From NCBI GenBank assembly GCA_050633365.1, contig JBOEGJ010000002.1:62001-126000 (forward strand): DNA of 64,000 nt, in the 5' to 3' direction. The DNA comes from Pseudomaricurvus sp050633365 (GTDB lineage: Bacteria; Pseudomonadota; Gammaproteobacteria; Pseudomonadales; Cellvibrionaceae). The notes below the pieces were generated by a model, which was not told the DNA's origin, did no database searches, and saw nothing but the letters and a program-made list of their open reading frames with translations. The stretch's first letter is position 1; the number at the start of each line of letters is the position of its first letter. The position numbers were made by a program, and so were the translations under genes. Below, one piece after another: positions 41,834-50,798 of this stretch.

Positions 41834-44110
41834 TTAAGCAGGCAATTCCAACTGTACTACGTTGGCACTACTCAAAAACTCGCCATTACTAAGGTGTTTA
41901 TCCAACTGCTCTACCGACATTGGCTTGGCGAAATAAAACCCCTGAGCCATATCACAGCCGCGCTGACGCAACAGTTCAGCTTGATCATCGTTTTCGACCC
42001 CTTCAGCCACCACATTAAGCGACATATTATGAGCCAAACTGATAATGGAGTTGGCAATAGCAGCATCATTTTGATCAACCGCAATATCGGATACAAAGCT
42101 GCGATCGATTTTCAATTTTTGAATAGGAAAACGCTTAAGATAAGCCAGCGACGAATAGCCAGTACCAAAATCGTCAATGGCCAGCGATAAACCCATGGCA
42201 TTGAGTTCGTTCATCATGTTGATGGTTTCACCAGCGTGTTCCATTGCCGAGCTCTCGGTAATTTCCAACTCCAAATACTGCGCAGGCAGATCGGCATTGG
42301 CCAAAATTTCCGCCACTCGACTGGGGAAATTCTTTTCACGAAACTGCCGCGGTGATAAGTTCACCGCAACCTTGCGAGTATACTTGCCGGTTTCTAACCA
42401 TTTTTTCTGCTGCGCACAAGAGGTGCGCAATACCCAATCGCCCAAAGCGACGATCAAACCTGTCTCTTCTGCTAGAGGAATAAAGTGTGCCGGCGAAACC
42501 ACTCCTCTATCGGGATGGTTCCAACGCACCAGCGCTTCCATTCCCATTAAACTACCGGTCTGCAAATCGAATTGGGGCTGAAAATACAACATCAGTTGAT
42601 CGGTCTCTATGGCTCGACGAAGATCATTCTCGAGCAACAGAAAATTCACCGCAGAGGCATTCATGCCCTCGGTATAGAACTTAAAATTGTTCTTACCCGA
42701 CTCTTTGGCTTTGTACATGGCGATATCGGCATTTTTTAACAGAGTATCCGTATCCTGCCCGTCGTCGGGAAAAACACTAATACCAATACTGGCCGAGGTA
42801 GAGATTTCGTGCCCAAGAATGTTGAGCGGACTGGCAACGCTCAACAATATCTTTTGCGCCACAGAGGTAATGTCTTCTGAATCTTGAATACCCTCGAGTA
42901 AGACCACGAATTCATCACCGCCCAAGCGCGCCACGGTATCCATATCGCGAACGCTTTCTTGCAGGCGCCCCGATAGCGTTTTCAGCAGAACGTCTCCGGC
43001 GTCGTGCCCTAAACTGTCGTTGATGTACTTGAATCGATCAAGATCGAGCAGCATCAGTACCAACTGATTGCCGCTGCGTTTAGCGCGAGCCAAACCGTGA
43101 TTGATGCGATCATAGAAGAGCGCCCGATTGGGCAGTGCCGTGAGCGAGTCGTGAAACGCCATATAATTGAGCCGTGACTGCTGCTCTCGCAAAGCGTCTT
43201 CGGCTTGCTTACGCTCGGTAATGTCGGTGCAAATTGTGCACACACCAAAGATTTTATCTTGCTTATCTTTGAGCGGAAATTTCACCATCCAATAGATATG
43301 CTGGCTGCCATCTTTGTGGCGCATTTCCAATTCGTTTTCAACTGGCTCCAGAGATTGGGTGGCTTCTTTATCTGAATCCCACAAAACCTGAGCAATTTCT
43401 TTCTCGTATACATCGAAAACATTTTTCCCGATGTAACCCATCTCGTCGACGCCTTCGAGATGCTTAAAGTAATCACTGGCCAATACCACATTGCCGTCGA
43501 GATCTTTAACGGAAATGAGTGTTGGGGAATGGTACAGAATAGCGTTCAAATAGGTTTCACTTGCCCACAGCGCTTGCTCGGCAATACGGAACTTATCGAC
43601 CTGTTCAGCATGGTGGCGCATCTGCAGCACCTGATGAATCATCAGTTCGCTGAACAACCATGTGCTTTCGAGGCTTGTAATGGCTGGGCGTAGAGCCTCG
43701 ACCGAGCCTTTCGATTCGCAGTAAAAAACCGCCAGTGGCTGGGTCACGTCTCCGATCGGCTGAAGCCAAATACTGTTTGTATTGGGAGATACATCAGTGC
43801 TCGATATGCTAGGCGTAGTCGGCACATCAAATGCACAACCATGGCCACTGACAAATGCGTCTTGAATAAGTGCGTGGGGAAGTTTATTAAGGCGAGTTAA
43901 TTGATTGGATAGATTGACAACGGAATCAGGCAGTCCGATCCCCTCAACAAAGAGATCATCGTCTCTGCGAACAATTAATACACAGCGATGAATTTCAGGT
44001 TGATCAACGACCAACTTGACGAGTCGTTCAACAATTTGTTTATGATCGAGATCTGTAAACAGCTTCTGAAACTTTCGAATCAGCTCCACTGCGCCTTGCT
44101 TTAATTGCAT
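41834..44110 (-). CDS. GAF-PAS-GGDEF-EAL c-di-GMP signalling protein
   Basis: A 758-residue soluble regulator of cyclic di-GMP. An N-terminal GAF-like domain (about 15-165) is followed by a PAS domain with PAC motif (about 185-305; YHSPTLISVKDLDGNVVLAS and VCTICTDITERKQAEDAL), a GGDEF domain (about 315-475) and an EAL domain (about 490-740). The GGDEF signature RLGGDEFVV is intact, with an R-x-x-D I-site not clearly present. The EAL domain has MEALVRW, NLSPRQF, LEITES and IDDFGTGYSS, so phosphodiesterase activity is expected. There are no membrane helices. Net activity cannot be told from sequence. The PilZ protein at 2276 is a possible receptor of the same signal. Confidence 0.95.
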   Translation of the reverse strand: MQLKQGAVELIRKFQKLFTDLDHKQIVERLVKLVVDQPEIHRCVLIVRRDDDLFVEGIGLPDSVVNLSNQLTRLNKLPHALIQDAFVSGHGCAFDVPTTPSISSTDVSPNTNSIWLQPIGDVTQPLAVFYCESKGSVEALRPAITSLESTWLFSELMIHQVLQMRHHAEQVDKFRIAEQALWASETYLNAILYHSPTLISVKDLDGNVVLASDYFKHLEGVDEMGYIGKNVFDVYEKEIAQVLWDSDKEATQSLEPVENELEMRHKDGSQHIYWMVKFPLKDKQDKIFGVCTICTDITERKQAEDALREQQSRLNYMAFHDSLTALPNRALFYDRINHGLARAKRSGNQLVLMLLDLDRFKYINDSLGHDAGDVLLKTLSGRLQESVRDMDTVARLGGDEFVVLLEGIQDSEDITSVAQKILLSVASPLNILGHEISTSASIGISVFPDDGQDTDTLLKNADIAMYKAKESGKNNFKFYTEGMNASAVNFLLLENDLRRAIETDQLMLYFQPQFDLQTGSLMGMEALVRWNHPDRGVVSPAHFIPLAEETGLIVALGDWVLRTSCAQQKKWLETGKYTRKVAVNLSPRQFREKNFPSRVAEILANADLPAQYLELEITESSAMEHAGETINMMNELNAMGLSLAIDDFGTGYSSLAYLKRFPIQKLKIDRSFVSDIAVDQNDAAIANSIISLAHNMSLNVVAEGVENDDQAELLRQRGCDMAQGFYFAKPMSVEQLDKHLSNGEFLSSANVVQLELPA

Positions 44111-44518
44111 ACCAGTCCAACTTCTTAATCACTAGATCTGGAATAGCGGTAACTCATTCAAACACGCTCCCCAGCAGGTTCCTAATTCGATTAAGGTAAA
44201 CGATCCTCAAAACCAACCGGTTCCTACGTTTATCCTCACACACCTAGACCCTGTGGTGAATCTTCTTAAGCAGACATCCTATCAAATTCAAACAGCACAC
44301 ACTATTGCGAATTTGACCACGGATACCTCTAGCTAAGAGATGCTCGGTATTGTTACCACCCGATTGCTAGCGCCTTCAAAATGAGCGCAATTATTATTAA
44401 TAGACCTATTGTTTTCGGCCGATAGAGTAGTTTCTTGATTCTTTTTACAAGCCTTGGGAACAGTTTGCACTGGGCGCCTTAATGGGCCGAAGATTTTCGC
44501 CAGCCAACTCGCCAACCG
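44111..44518. other. 408-bp intergenic region, nothing assigned
   Basis: Between the SLC13 transporter stop (44519) and the start of the GGDEF/EAL gene (44110), both on the minus strand. It should hold the terminator of the transporter operon and the promoter of the signalling gene, but I see no strong hairpin with a T-run and no clear promoter. A 60-codon minus-strand frame beginning at a TTG (44515) is present but unsupported. Confidence 0.4.
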
Positions 44519-45898
44519 CTAGGCCAACAGCGTATAGAGAACCAATGAAATTATCATCGCGCCAAGTAGATTGAGCACTATCCCTTCGCGCATCATATCC
44601 ACGACTCGAACTTTACCCGAGGCAATCACAATGGCGTTGGGCGCAGTGGCAACCGGCAACATAAACGCACAACTCGCGCTCAGTGCGGCGGGGATCATCA
44701 GTAAGGAGGCATCCCACTGAGTGGTGGTCGCCGCTGCTGCCAAGATAGGCATCAGCAAAGTGGTTGTTGCGGTATTGCTAGTCACTTCAGTAAGAAAGGT
44801 CACTCCCAAGCACAGCGCCAGAATAACGCCAAATAGTGGCCACCCAGCGACCGCCGATAATTGCTGCCCCAAGGCCTCACTTAGGCCCGTCGCCATGAAC
44901 GCTTTGGCAATGGCGATACCGCCTGCAAATAGAATCATCACCCCCCAATGAATCGAGCTGGCCGCTGGCCAATCCAATAGCTTTCCACCTTCACCGTCTG
45001 GGCAAACAAACATTATCACCACGGCAATAAACGCGATGGAAGCGTAATTGGCATAGGGTAAACTCAACCAATCACTCCACCCGCCTTGAGGGTTTTTTAG
45101 TGTCATCCAGGCAACAATAACCAATGCAAAGATACTTAACACCCGAAATTCACCGACGGACATTTTCCCAACGCCCTGAATCGAAATATCTTCAGCGATC
45201 GACAAGCCTCTAGTCAGCCAAAGTGCCGCAACCGGCAATAACACCAAAACCACAGGAAGCGCGATCCCCATCCACTCAAGGAAGGTAATTTCCTTGCCTG
45301 TCACTTCTTGATAAACCGACAAGAATATCAAGTTGGGAGGGGTACCTATGGGTGTGGCGAGACCACCAATACTGGCGGCGTAGGCAATACCCAGTAGCAA
45401 GGCCACGGTAAGGCGACGATTGTTACTGGTTTCTAAAATGGCCATCGCGACCGGTAGCAACATTAACGTGGTGGCGGTATTGGAAATCCACATCGACAGA
45501 AATGCCGACGCGGCCATAAACCCAAACACCAGACGCCGTAAACTGCTGGTACCAAAGCCGTGAATCATCCATAGCGCAATACGACGGTGAGCGCCGGTCT
45601 TCTCCATGGATTTCGACATCATGGCGCCGCCGACGAGCAGCAAGATAATCGGACTGCCATAGGCACTGGCGATCTGCTGGCCATCCAACACCCCCAGCAG
45701 CGGAAATCCCCCTAGCGGCAGTAGCGACGTCGCAGCAATAGGTATCGGCTCAAACACCCACCAAATAGCACACAATACGGTAATCCCGGCTGCAAAACAG
45801 GCTTGCAGATGCCAGCCGCCGTTGTGCAACAAAAGCCCAACGAGGCAAGCAGCCAAGGGTCCAAACACCAGCGAATAGCGTCTCATTTTTTCGGTCAT
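44519..45898 (-). CDS. SLC13/DASS-family anion symporter
   Basis: A 459-residue inner-membrane sodium-coupled carrier of dicarboxylates, citrate or sulfate. It has about 11-12 membrane helices and both hallmark Ser-Asn-Thr motifs at the re-entrant hairpins: WISNTATTLMLLPVAMAI and TSNTATTTLLMPILA. The family block YAASIGGLATPIGTPPNLIF is also present. The exact anion is not predictable. Its ATG overlaps the stop of the upstream M48 peptidase gene as ATGA, so the two are coupled in a minus-strand operon DUF898-M48-SLC13. An ATG four codons in (MRRYSLVF) is a possible alternative start. Confidence 0.92.
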   Translation of the reverse strand: MTEKMRRYSLVFGPLAACLVGLLLHNGGWHLQACFAAGITVLCAIWWVFEPIPIAATSLLPLGGFPLLGVLDGQQIASAYGSPIILLLVGGAMMSKSMEKTGAHRRIALWMIHGFGTSSLRRLVFGFMAASAFLSMWISNTATTLMLLPVAMAILETSNNRRLTVALLLGIAYAASIGGLATPIGTPPNLIFLSVYQEVTGKEITFLEWMGIALPVVLVLLPVAALWLTRGLSIAEDISIQGVGKMSVGEFRVLSIFALVIVAWMTLKNPQGGWSDWLSLPYANYASIAFIAVVIMFVCPDGEGGKLLDWPAASSIHWGVMILFAGGIAIAKAFMATGLSEALGQQLSAVAGWPLFGVILALCLGVTFLTEVTSNTATTTLLMPILAAAATTTQWDASLLMIPAALSASCAFMLPVATAPNAIVIASGKVRVVDMMREGIVLNLLGAMIISLVLYTLLA

Positions 45899-47214
45899 TT
45901 TTGTCGAAACTTCTCTAGACGCTCATCGGTTGAGGGGTGTGACGAGAGGTAGCCCATCCAGTCATCCTCGTCAGAGGAGGTCGAATTCTCTGCCTCGTTT
46001 TGAGCCTTATCGGACAAGGTTCGGAAACAATGCAGGCTGTCGACAACTGCGTCGAGGGCTTCACCGTCTTGAGACTGCACGGCGGAAACATCCCCGGGGG
46101 CTTCTTCGTCTAAATTGCTGGATTCATCATCTCGACCGCTGCTGATATTAGAGCCATCAGCGGCATCAGAGCCATCAGCGGCATCAGAGCCATCAGCGGG
46201 ATCAGAGCCATCAGCGGGATCAGAGCTATGAGAGCTATCAGAGCCGCCTGCCGAATGACGTCGCGGCGGCCCCATACAGGCGCGAGCGTTTTCAAGCCGA
46301 GACATAATGCGCACAAAGCTCTCTGGCTCGACGCCGTTGGACTGCATGTAGCTCAGTGAAAAGTCATCCGCTTGGCGCTCGAACTTGCGCGAGTGAGACA
46401 ACTCCATCATCAGCAAAGGCACCGCCAACAGTAAATCCGATGATGCAGCCACGTCCCCAGTAACCGCCATAATCAAGAAACCCAGCATGGAGGTACGAAC
46501 CACCGCCTGCATACTATGGCGCTCCGCTACGTGACCGATCTCGTGAGCAAGAACCGCCAACAACTCGTCATCGTCGCGAGCCAAAGCCACCATTTGATCC
46601 GTGAAAATTAAAGTGCCATCGGGTAGTGCAAAAGCGTTGGGACCGACCGCGCCGCCGTCTCGAAACAGTACTTTAAGAGGTAAGTCAGGGTAATGGTCCA
46701 ACGCTCCTTGAAAGTGTTTCAGTACACGCTCTTGCTCAGACTCTGGAAGGGTCGATGGCTCAAAGAAGGCATCGTCCAAAGTCGATAGGGTATGCTGCCC
46801 CACTAACTGAGGCACTTCATCGGGCAGCCAAAAAGCGATTCGCTCAGAGGCCGCAGGCAATCCATAAACTACCACTGCCCAGGCAAAAAACACCACCATC
46901 GCCAGAGAGGCGAACACCGTGTGCCACTGCGACTCCCAGCGATGCACCCAAGCATCCCAAGCGCTACCGCGAAACTGTTTCACCCACACATCAATTTGAT
47001 CGTTGTCGCTGGACTCGAACTTTCCGCCACCCTCGGGGTAAACATAGCGTGGCGTCTTGCCCAATCGCGGCGAGATTCTAAGCTCATCAAATCCAAACAA
47101 CTGCACCGGCCGGCCCTGTACATTCAAGGAAACCCGGCCATCACTGTCCACATCGAGAGTGGCGGGCGTCATCGCCGATGTGACACCATCAAACCAAACA
47201 CCTGTTACTGCCAT
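45895..47214 (-). CDS. M48-family membrane metallopeptidase with internal repeat insert
   Basis: A 439-residue zinc peptidase. Residues 1-95 form a small beta-rich domain, one membrane helix follows (about 101-120), then the peptidase domain. The zinc motif HEIGH is at 224-228 (VLAHEIGHVAERHSM), and the third ligand Glu is in RKFERQADDFSLSYM near 279. Between the catalytic core and the conserved C-terminal SSHPSTDERLEKFR block lies a Ser/Asp-rich insert of about 90 residues that includes repeats of SDxADG. Such YfgC/HtpX-like peptidases act in envelope protein quality control. It follows DUF898 by 87 bp and overlaps the SLC13 gene. Confidence 0.9.
   Translation of the reverse strand: MAVTGVWFDGVTSAMTPATLDVDSDGRVSLNVQGRPVQLFGFDELRISPRLGKTPRYVYPEGGGKFESSDNDQIDVWVKQFRGSAWDAWVHRWESQWHTVFASLAMVVFFAWAVVVYGLPAASERIAFWLPDEVPQLVGQHTLSTLDDAFFEPSTLPESEQERVLKHFQGALDHYPDLPLKVLFRDGGAVGPNAFALPDGTLIFTDQMVALARDDDELLAVLAHEIGHVAERHSMQAVVRTSMLGFLIMAVTGDVAASSDLLLAVPLLMMELSHSRKFERQADDFSLSYMQSNGVEPESFVRIMSRLENARACMGPPRRHSAGGSDSSHSSDPADGSDPADGSDAADGSDAADGSNISSGRDDESSNLDEEAPGDVSAVQSQDGEALDAVVDSLHCFRTLSDKAQNEAENSTSSDEDDWMGYLSSHPSTDERLEKFRQK
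46151..46222. repeat. 18-bp tandem repeat within the M48 peptidase gene
   Basis: Four 18-bp units GAGCCATCAGCGGCATCA, the last two with G for C at position 14, followed by one degenerate unit. Being a multiple of three, it encodes repeated six-residue units (SDAADG or SDPADG) in the linker before the C-terminal block, so copy-number change would alter linker length without frameshift. Confidence 0.9.
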
Positions 47215-47301
47215 GCTTACTATCTCTATACTCTTGATCGGATCACTAAATCATGAATGCGGAATCGGTAACTCGAGTGTTCGATCCGTTATCACGACGC
47301 T

Positions 47302-48942
47302 TTAAAAACCAAAATCCAAGTCGTAAAAGTCACCAACCTCTTCGCCCAGAGCGCCGATGTGCTGCTCTTCGCCCGTGACAAAGTTATCGAGTTCACTGAC
47401 GGCCACCACGCTCATATGATCGGCCTTGTATTGTGCCGTACGCACCATCGCCCAGGGCCGATAAAAGCCGAGGGTCAACAAGGTCAAAGTCGTATTGACC
47501 ACCACCAGCTTACCGTATGAACCCAATTCGTAGTTTGCACTCAATTGAAAGTCATCAATGCGTGTATTGTTGAATACCAGATTATTAATTTTGACGCTGT
47601 AGTAAATAAAGGGAAACAAATACGCGAGGCCTACAATCACATAGATCACAATCATCATTGGGATCACCGCCGCCATATTGTTTTCAATATCGGTATCACC
47701 CCCTAGCCCCGCAATGGAAACACCTAACAACCCACCCACAACTCCGGCGAGAATCATAGCCACAACAAAAGCGGCGATAGTCCACAGAACTAATTTCCCC
47801 CAGGTGGCAAAAAAGTTGTTACGGGTGGCGGAAAACTCAAAACCGGTGGTACCGTATTCGGAGTTAGCGACAAAGTAATCCTTTTGGCGATACACAAAAT
47901 AAGGCATGGCAAAAGCAAACAACAACAAAAACGCAATAGCCCCAATCCACGCGGCACCTATGGTTTGCCCCAGCGCAGCGACACCGATAACCAAGAGAAT
48001 GGAGGCGATGGGCAGGCCAGCAAAAATAAACGCGGCCTCTTTGAAACTGCCGGTAAAATTGAATCGGATGTTGCGATAGGCGCTGTTGCGCGCGTTAAAC
48101 ATCAAAGATCTCTGCACAAAAAATGGCGACACCAACAGCATTCCCAATACCGCAATGGCAGACACCCACCAAATAGGCGTATTACTGGCGACCGAATAGG
48201 CAATCAAAATGGCCATCGCAATGAGCCGGCCTTTTAGGATCGTAATCGGACTGGCGAGATAGGAAAAAGTACTGCCTTCGAATTCAGTATTGCCGTAGAA
48301 GTACTGTTTGTTGCGCACTTTAGCCCAGGCAGAATAGATGCCTAACGTCAAAATCGACAAAACAATATTCACAATCCAAATTTTAAAATATTCGCCGCCG
48401 CTGCCGTGAAATTTAAAACCCAACTCTCTAGGCTCATCCAGCGCCTTTGCACTATTGGCGCCTTCGCCAGCTATCGCCTCTGAAGCAACCCCTTCGTTCG
48501 TGGAAGTTTCAGTTTCAGACGACTCTGACTGCAAGGGAGAATATTGAACTTGCGCGGCATCAGAGACTTCGTTGGAGTCACGCATTTGTGTAACATCTTC
48601 GACCGCAGTCGCAGCAGGATCCTGCGGGATCGATGCTGGATGAGCAGGGTCATTACTGGTATCGGAAGAGGATTGAGCGGGACTGACGGCAGGAGATTCC
48701 ACGGCTGTCGCTTGAGCCACCAAGTCGATCACCGCGCCAACTCTTTGCAAGGTGCGTTGATACTTTTCAGCGGCACTCTGTTCAAGATTGGCTTTTAGTG
48801 TAACTCGCGCCCCAGAAAAAATGGTTTCAACACGATCTTCACTAATTTTGAACAGGGTAGCGAAGGATTCCTTCACCGCCTCGAGTGTGAAGTCCGGTAG
48901 AACCTCCCCTTGAAAAACTACGTCGTAGCGCAGATCCGACAT
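47302..48942 (-). CDS. DUF898 (YjgN-type) membrane protein
   Basis: A 546-residue membrane protein. Residues 1-80 form a small soluble domain (MSDLRYDVVFQGEVLPDFTL, KISEDRVETIFSGARVTLKA) found at the head of several such proteins. A Ser/Ala/Glu-rich linker follows (about 80-160). The DUF898 core (about 165-525) has about eight helices and repeats of the family pattern: KFHGSGGEYFKIWIVNIVLSILTLGIYSAWAKVRNKQYFYGNTEF and later NYELGSYGKLVVVNTTLTLLTLGFYRPWAMVRTAQY. Function is unknown, although a DUF898 gene next to an M48 peptidase gene is a recurring pair. It leads the operon DUF898-M48-SLC13. Confidence 0.88.
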   Translation of the reverse strand: MSDLRYDVVFQGEVLPDFTLEAVKESFATLFKISEDRVETIFSGARVTLKANLEQSAAEKYQRTLQRVGAVIDLVAQATAVESPAVSPAQSSSDTSNDPAHPASIPQDPAATAVEDVTQMRDSNEVSDAAQVQYSPLQSESSETETSTNEGVASEAIAGEGANSAKALDEPRELGFKFHGSGGEYFKIWIVNIVLSILTLGIYSAWAKVRNKQYFYGNTEFEGSTFSYLASPITILKGRLIAMAILIAYSVASNTPIWWVSAIAVLGMLLVSPFFVQRSLMFNARNSAYRNIRFNFTGSFKEAAFIFAGLPIASILLVIGVAALGQTIGAAWIGAIAFLLLFAFAMPYFVYRQKDYFVANSEYGTTGFEFSATRNNFFATWGKLVLWTIAAFVVAMILAGVVGGLLGVSIAGLGGDTDIENNMAAVIPMMIVIYVIVGLAYLFPFIYYSVKINNLVFNNTRIDDFQLSANYELGSYGKLVVVNTTLTLLTLGFYRPWAMVRTAQYKADHMSVVAVSELDNFVTGEEQHIGALGEEVGDFYDLDFGF

Positions 48943-49025
48943 TTCAATCCCTCTTGCTATTGTTAAATCCCATTAACGAAGCGCAAACTGTATCAAGTCA
49001 TCGGGGTTTTGTCAGTGCGACGATT

Positions 49026-49787
49026 TCATTTCTTAGCTGGAGCCGTCTCCGAACACACCGAACAGGCCGGATCTCTGGGCAATGAAAGCGTGCGCCACTC
49101 GCTGTATAGAGCATCAAATATCATTAACTTACCCACCAGCGGTTGACCCACTTTAGCGAGCACTTTAATGGCTTCTAACGCCTGAATGGCTCCGACAATT
49201 CCCACCAAAGGCGATATCACACCGCTTTCAGAACAAGTTAAGTTGTCATCACTCTCCATTGCGTACAAGCAGTGATAACAAGGCGCATCCTCTTGCGTCG
49301 AGTCGTAAACCGCCACTTGCCCTTCGAAACCGATGGCGGCGCCAGAAATGAGCGGGGTTGATGAGGCCACGCAAGCTCGATTGATCGCTTGTCTGGTGGT
49401 GACGTTATCGGTGCAATCAACAACCGCATCCACTTGAGCGATTTTCTCCGCCAAGGCGTCGTCGTCCAAGCGCTGATTCAAAGCTTCGATCTCAATGGTG
49501 TCGTTGAGTTGGCGTAAGGTTTGTTGTGCCGATAACACTTTAGGCTGGCCAACATCAGCTTGACCATGCGCAATCTGACGCTGCAAGTTAGTCAGATCTA
49601 CCTCGTCAAAATCGGCCAATACGAGAGTGCCAACACCGGCCGCCGCTAAGTACATAGCCACAGGGCAACCCAAGCCACCCAGCCCCACAATCAACACCCT
49701 GGATTTCAATAAACGCTCTTGCCCAGCCACGTCGAATTTGGGCAACATAATTTGACGACTATAACGCAATAACTGCTGATCATTCAT
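49026..49787 (-). CDS. moeB: Molybdopterin-synthase adenylyltransferase (MoeB/ThiF family)
   Basis: A 253-residue E1-like enzyme that adenylates the C-terminal glycine of a small sulfur carrier (MoaD or ThiS). The opening MNDQQLLRYSRQIMLPKFDVAGQERLL and VLIVGLGGLGCPVAMYLAAAGVG form the ATP-binding Rossmann motif; DFDEVDLTNLQRQIAH and VDCTDNVTTRQAIN are family blocks. The zinc cysteines are CYHCLYA and CSVCSE. The position after prmC-prfA-hemA matches the Pseudomonas moeB locus. Whether MoaD or ThiS is the real partner cannot be told here. Confidence 0.93.
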   Translation of the reverse strand: MNDQQLLRYSRQIMLPKFDVAGQERLLKSRVLIVGLGGLGCPVAMYLAAAGVGTLVLADFDEVDLTNLQRQIAHGQADVGQPKVLSAQQTLRQLNDTIEIEALNQRLDDDALAEKIAQVDAVVDCTDNVTTRQAINRACVASSTPLISGAAIGFEGQVAVYDSTQEDAPCYHCLYAMESDDNLTCSESGVISPLVGIVGAIQALEAIKVLAKVGQPLVGKLMIFDALYSEWRTLSLPRDPACSVCSETAPAKK

Positions 49788-49872
49788 AGGTATTCATACT
49801 CACAGATACTCGATAAAGCGACACTTACTGAACTGGGAACAACGCCAGAGGTGACGAGCTAGACCATCGTCT

Positions 49873-50751
49873 TTATGACAAAACAAACTGCCCTAAAGTG
49901 ACACGATCGTTGTAACCAAAATCTTGCAGGGTATTGATATTCTGATAGCCAAACTGCGAAAACAATTGCTGAACCGCCTCGCCCTGACGATAACCGTGCT
50001 CGATCAACAGCCACCCCTGCGGCAGCAAATAGGCCTTACTCTGCGCAAGGATGTGGCGAATATCAGCCAAGCCTTCGTCATCGGCCACTAATGCCGTTAA
50101 CGGTTCGAAACGCACATCGCCTTGCGCCAAGTGCGGATCATCGGCATCAATATAAGGAGGGTTACTCACAATCATGTGATAACCCGTATTCGCGATTGAC
50201 TCAAACCAATCGCTTTGCATTACGCTCACGTTATTCAGATTCAAGTTGCGCTGATTACGCTGAGCCAGTGACACGGCCGCAGCCGATTGATCTATCGCCA
50301 ACACCTTCCAACTTGGCTTTTCACTGGCCAGGGCCATAGCAATGGCACCGGTCCCTGTACCTAAGTCGATAACCTGAGCCTCGATGGGTAAATCCAATTC
50401 CAATGCCGCCTCCACCAAGGTTTCGGTATCCGGGCGGGGAATCAACGTCGATGCATCGACTTCAAACATCAGCCCCCAAAACTCTCGACGTCCGAGCAAG
50501 TGCGCGACAGGCTTACCTTTAAGGCGCTGGCTGAGCAAGGCATCAAACTGCAACTGCTGATCTTCGCTCAGACACTTTTCTGGCCAGGTATATAGAAAAC
50601 TGCGATCGCGATCGAAAACATGAGCCAACAAAAGTTCGACATCGAGGCGAGCAGATTCACTGTGAATCAGCTCTTTCGCTCGTCGCATACAGGCCTGAAT
50701 AGTGACACTCTTCATCTTGTCGCCCGCCGTTTTTTTGGTTATCGAAGCCAT
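49873..50751 (-). CDS. prmC: Peptide chain release factor N5-glutamine methyltransferase
   Basis: SAM-dependent methyltransferase that modifies the GGQ glutamine of release factors RF1 and RF2, here encoded beside its substrate prfA. The SAM motif is VIDLGTGTGAIAMALASEKP, and the catalytic NPPY motif is MIVSNPPYIDADDP. The C-terminus has YRQGEAVQQLFSQFGYQNI as expected. Full length from 50751 is 292 residues, but the first 12 (MASITKKTAGDK) are not typical. An in-frame ATG at 50715 (MKSVTIQACMRRAKEL) fits the family better, so the start is uncertain. An 11-bp repeat array lies in the gap to prfA. Confidence 0.94.
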   Translation of the reverse strand: MASITKKTAGDKMKSVTIQACMRRAKELIHSESARLDVELLLAHVFDRDRSFLYTWPEKCLSEDQQLQFDALLSQRLKGKPVAHLLGRREFWGLMFEVDASTLIPRPDTETLVEAALELDLPIEAQVIDLGTGTGAIAMALASEKPSWKVLAIDQSAAAVSLAQRNQRNLNLNNVSVMQSDWFESIANTGYHMIVSNPPYIDADDPHLAQGDVRFEPLTALVADDEGLADIRHILAQSKAYLLPQGWLLIEHGYRQGEAVQQLFSQFGYQNINTLQDFGYNDRVTLGQFVLS

Positions 50752-50754
50752 CGC

Positions 50755-50798
50755 TTAACTATCAATTAACTATCGGTTAACTATCAATTAACTATCGG
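50755..50798. repeat. Four tandem 11-mers across the prfA stop codon
   Basis: TTAACTATCAA, TTAACTATCGG, TTAACTATCAA, TTAACTATCGG follow each other without a gap (a 22-bp unit twice). The last copy contains the prfA stop codon (50788-50790 on the minus strand) and its last codons, so the array is made of copies of the gene's 3' end. The prmC start at 50751 lies just beyond. Confidence 0.92.

Noticed and set aside
44333..44515. Possible 60-residue small protein after the SLC13 gene
   Set aside because: TTG start with no convincing ribosome site and no recognisable motif; could be read-through coincidence. Left as a weak possibility only.
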